Source: Chloroflexia bacterium (lineage in GTDB: Bacteria > Chloroflexota > Chloroflexia > Thermomicrobiales > UBA6265). From it: a stretch of 6,803 nucleotides of DNA. The stretch spans positions 1-6,803 of the forward strand of contig JACDBO010000461.1 in assembly GCA_013694885.1 (NCBI GenBank), in the 5' to 3' direction. The first letter of the stretch is position 1, and every line of letters begins with the position of its first letter. Shown here one piece after another: positions 5,611 through 6,803 of the stretch. The notes beneath the pieces were generated by a model. That model ran no database searches. It had not been told where the DNA came from and saw nothing but the letters and a program-made list of their open reading frames with translations. Position numbers and translations under genes: made by a program.

Positions 5611-5662
5611 GCAGCCGGCAACCGGCACGGTCGATGGGGTTCCGCCAATCGGTGCCTGGCGG
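5611..5662 (-). terminator. Two short GC hairpins after the response regulator gene
   Basis: CCGCCA (5642-5647) pairs with TGGCGG (5657-5662) directly after the response-regulator stop codon, and GCCGG (5614-5618) pairs with CCGGC (5622-5626) further on. They lie where the kinase-regulator transcript should end. Neither is followed by a U-run, so intrinsic termination is doubtful. Confidence 0.3.
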
Positions 5663-6358
5663 CTATGGCAGGGGAATGAAGCGGTAGCCGATGCCCCGGA
5701 CGGTGTAAATGTAGCGGGGATCTCCGGGATCGTCGCCGAGCTTGGCGCGGAGCCGCCGCACGAACACCTTCAGGTGTTGGGGAGCCGTGACGTACGCCGG
5801 CCCCCAGACCTGCTCGAGCAGGACCGCGTGCGGTACGGTCGCGCCCGCTCGCTGCACGAGTTCCTCCAGCAGGCGGTACTCGGTGGGCGTCAGCCGGATC
5901 TCCTTGCCCCGCACCCGCACCTCCCGAGCGGCGAAGTCCATCGCGAGCTCGCCCGCGGTGAAGGTCGGGCTGGGAGGCTGCGACACAACCTTGGCCCGGC
6001 GCACGAGGGCTTTCAGGCGGGCCAGGAGTTCGAGATGGTCGAACGGTTTGGTGAGGTAGTCGTCGGCGCCCACGTCGAACGCCCGGACCTTGTCGAGCGT
6101 CGAGTCACACACGGTGAGCATTAGGATCGGCACCTGGGACAGCGTCCGGATGCGCCGACACACCTCGAAGCCGTTGGGCGGCGGCATCTGCACATCCAGC
6201 ACGACCAGATCCGCGGGCTCCGCAACGAAGCGCCTCAATGCCTCCGCACCGTCCGCCGTTATTGTCACCCGGCACCCCGGCCACGTCAGGCGCGCCCCGT
6301 AGGCAACCGCCCTGGCGATCTCAGGCGCATCCTCGGCGATGAGCAGCTTCAGCGCCAT
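5663..6358 (-). CDS. OmpR/PhoB/KdpE-type response regulator
   Basis: This 231-residue transcription factor is a standard-length two-domain regulator. The receiver domain (about 1-120) has the acidic pair E9-D10, phospho-acceptor Asp55 in VVLDVQMPP, Thr82 and Lys104 in YLTKPF, so all key residues are present. The winged-helix domain (about 132-231) shows LTPTEYRLLEELVQRAG, then HLKVFVRRLRAKLGD and the closing wing YTVRGIGYRF. The pattern around QVWGPAY and HLKVFVRRLR resembles KdpE-like regulators, but target class cannot be settled from this. The partner kinase is the overlapping upstream gene: its TGA and this ATG share one base (TGATG), implying translational coupling. A GTG at 6361 would add one residue. 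A four-unit 11-bp-periodic direct repeat of the type this family binds lies 216 bases past its stop. Confidence 0.9.
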   Translation of the reverse strand: MALKLLIAEDAPEIARAVAYGARLTWPGCRVTITADGAEALRRFVAEPADLVVLDVQMPPPNGFEVCRRIRTLSQVPILMLTVCDSTLDKVRAFDVGADDYLTKPFDHLELLARLKALVRRAKVVSQPPSPTFTAGELAMDFAAREVRVRGKEIRLTPTEYRLLEELVQRAGATVPHAVLLEQVWGPAYVTAPQHLKVFVRRLRAKLGDDPGDPRYIYTVRGIGYRFIPLP

Positions 6359-6803
6359 CACTCGTACTCGCTCGCGTCCCCGGGTAGGACGATGTGGATG
6401 GTCGTGCCCCGCCCGGTTTCGCTCTCTGCCCAGATGCGTCCGCCATGCAGCTCGACGATGCCCCTAGCAATGGCCAGACCTAGCCCTGAGCCTGTGCCGG
6501 CGAGCCGGTGGTAGCGCTCGAAGATTGCCTCCAGCTCGTCGGCCGGGATCCCAGGGCCGTCGTCACTGACCGACAGGACGACGTCGCCAGACCGTACCCC
6601 GCCGGAGATCGCAATGCGCGTGCTGGTCGGGGTATGCCGGTGAGCATTGGCTAACAGATTCACGACCACCTGCTCCAGTCGCCGCGGATCACCGGCCACG
6701 GGCAGCGGCTCGGGGAGGTCCACCACCAGCGCCTGCCCCTTCTCCCGGATCAGCGGAAGCACCGACGCCACTGCGCCCATGGTTGCGGAGCGCACATCGA
6801 ACG
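6358..6803 (-). CDS. Sensor histidine kinase, C-terminal fragment (cut by window edge)
   Basis: Only the last 147 codons are visible; the frame is open to the right edge, so a GTG at 6795 is an internal Val codon and not the start. The fragment is a complete ATP-binding (HATPase_c) domain. In visible numbering, the N box is NLLANAHRHTP (48-58, with Asn52 as the likely Mg/ATP ligand), the G1 box is DDGPGIP (80-86), the F box is IFERYH (93-98) and the G2 box is GSGLGLA (104-110), followed by ESETGRGTTIHIVLP. The dimerisation domain with the phosphorylated His and any sensor or membrane part lie outside the window, so the signal is unknown. It autophosphorylates and passes phosphate to Asp55 of the overlapping response regulator gene product. 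Confidence 0.9.
   Translation of the reverse strand, partial: FDVRSATMGAVASVLPLIREKGQALVVDLPEPLPVAGDPRRLEQVVVNLLANAHRHTPTSTRIAISGGVRSGDVVLSVSDDGPGIPADELEAIFERYHRLAGTGSGLGLAIARGIVELHGGRIWAESETGRGTTIHIVLPGDASEYE

Larger units (their letters stand above)
5152..5662. other. Intergenic region between response regulator and unknown gene
   Basis: These 511 bases carry no supported gene; the open frames crossing it are Arg/Pro/Ala-rich, run through the repeat array and lack good ribosome binding sites. It contains two GC hairpins just after the response-regulator stop (5614-5626, 5642-5662), the four-unit 11-bp-periodic array (5408-5447), and the ribosome binding site of the unknown gene at 5153-5162. 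I find no convincing -10 box on the minus strand just after the array, although the 257 bases between array and GTG leave room for a promoter and leader. Confidence 0.5.

Overview
The window is GC-rich DNA in which every gene I can support lies on the minus strand, so it is read from right to left. The organism looks like a high-GC, non-proteobacterial bacterium. The best guess is Chloroflexota of the Thermomicrobia type, because of the Tat-exported and tandem ferritin-like proteins, the sugar-dehydrogenase/cupredoxin fusion, and one intergenic copy of a palindromic repeat I associate with that group. Actinobacteriota is the main alternative. This placement is inference, not measurement.

Layout, in transcription order: (1) the 3' part of a sensor histidine kinase gene, cut by the right edge (6358-6803). 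It overlaps (2) an OmpR/PhoB/KdpE-type response regulator (5663-6358) by one base. (3) A 511-base gap holds four 7-bp units repeated every 11 bp. Two are perfect GTTCACC on the minus strand, the architecture of a PHO box or similar OmpR-family site. (4) A conserved-looking protein of unknown function (4414-5151, GTG start with a strong ribosome binding site). (5) and (6) Two tandem, homologous ferritin-like proteins (3548-4207 and 2754-3518). The first has no recognisable export signal; the second has a twin-arginine signal. (7) A 311-base gap with a dispersed-type palindromic repeat, a 9-bp hairpin and an operator-like palindrome. (8) A secreted glucose/sorbosone-dehydrogenase-type beta-propeller fused to a C-terminal cupredoxin domain (652-2442). 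(9) A 488-base gap rich in overlapping inverted repeats. (10) The first 36 codons of a nitrilase gene, cut by the left edge (1-109).

The most unusual points are these. The dehydrogenase reading frame is broken by a TAG inside its cupredoxin domain, and the missing end (EHFCEFDPNMPG) is still readable in the same frame after the stop, with Asp where the second copper-ligand His is expected. The PHO-box-like array lies between the two-component genes and the next gene. The region before the nitrilase gene can form mutually exclusive hairpins. Taken together the middle genes look like an envelope redox/metal module (exported di-iron-type proteins, a possibly quinone-dependent dehydrogenase, a copper domain), but the functional link is inference. 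I see no tRNA, rRNA, CRISPR array or transposase.
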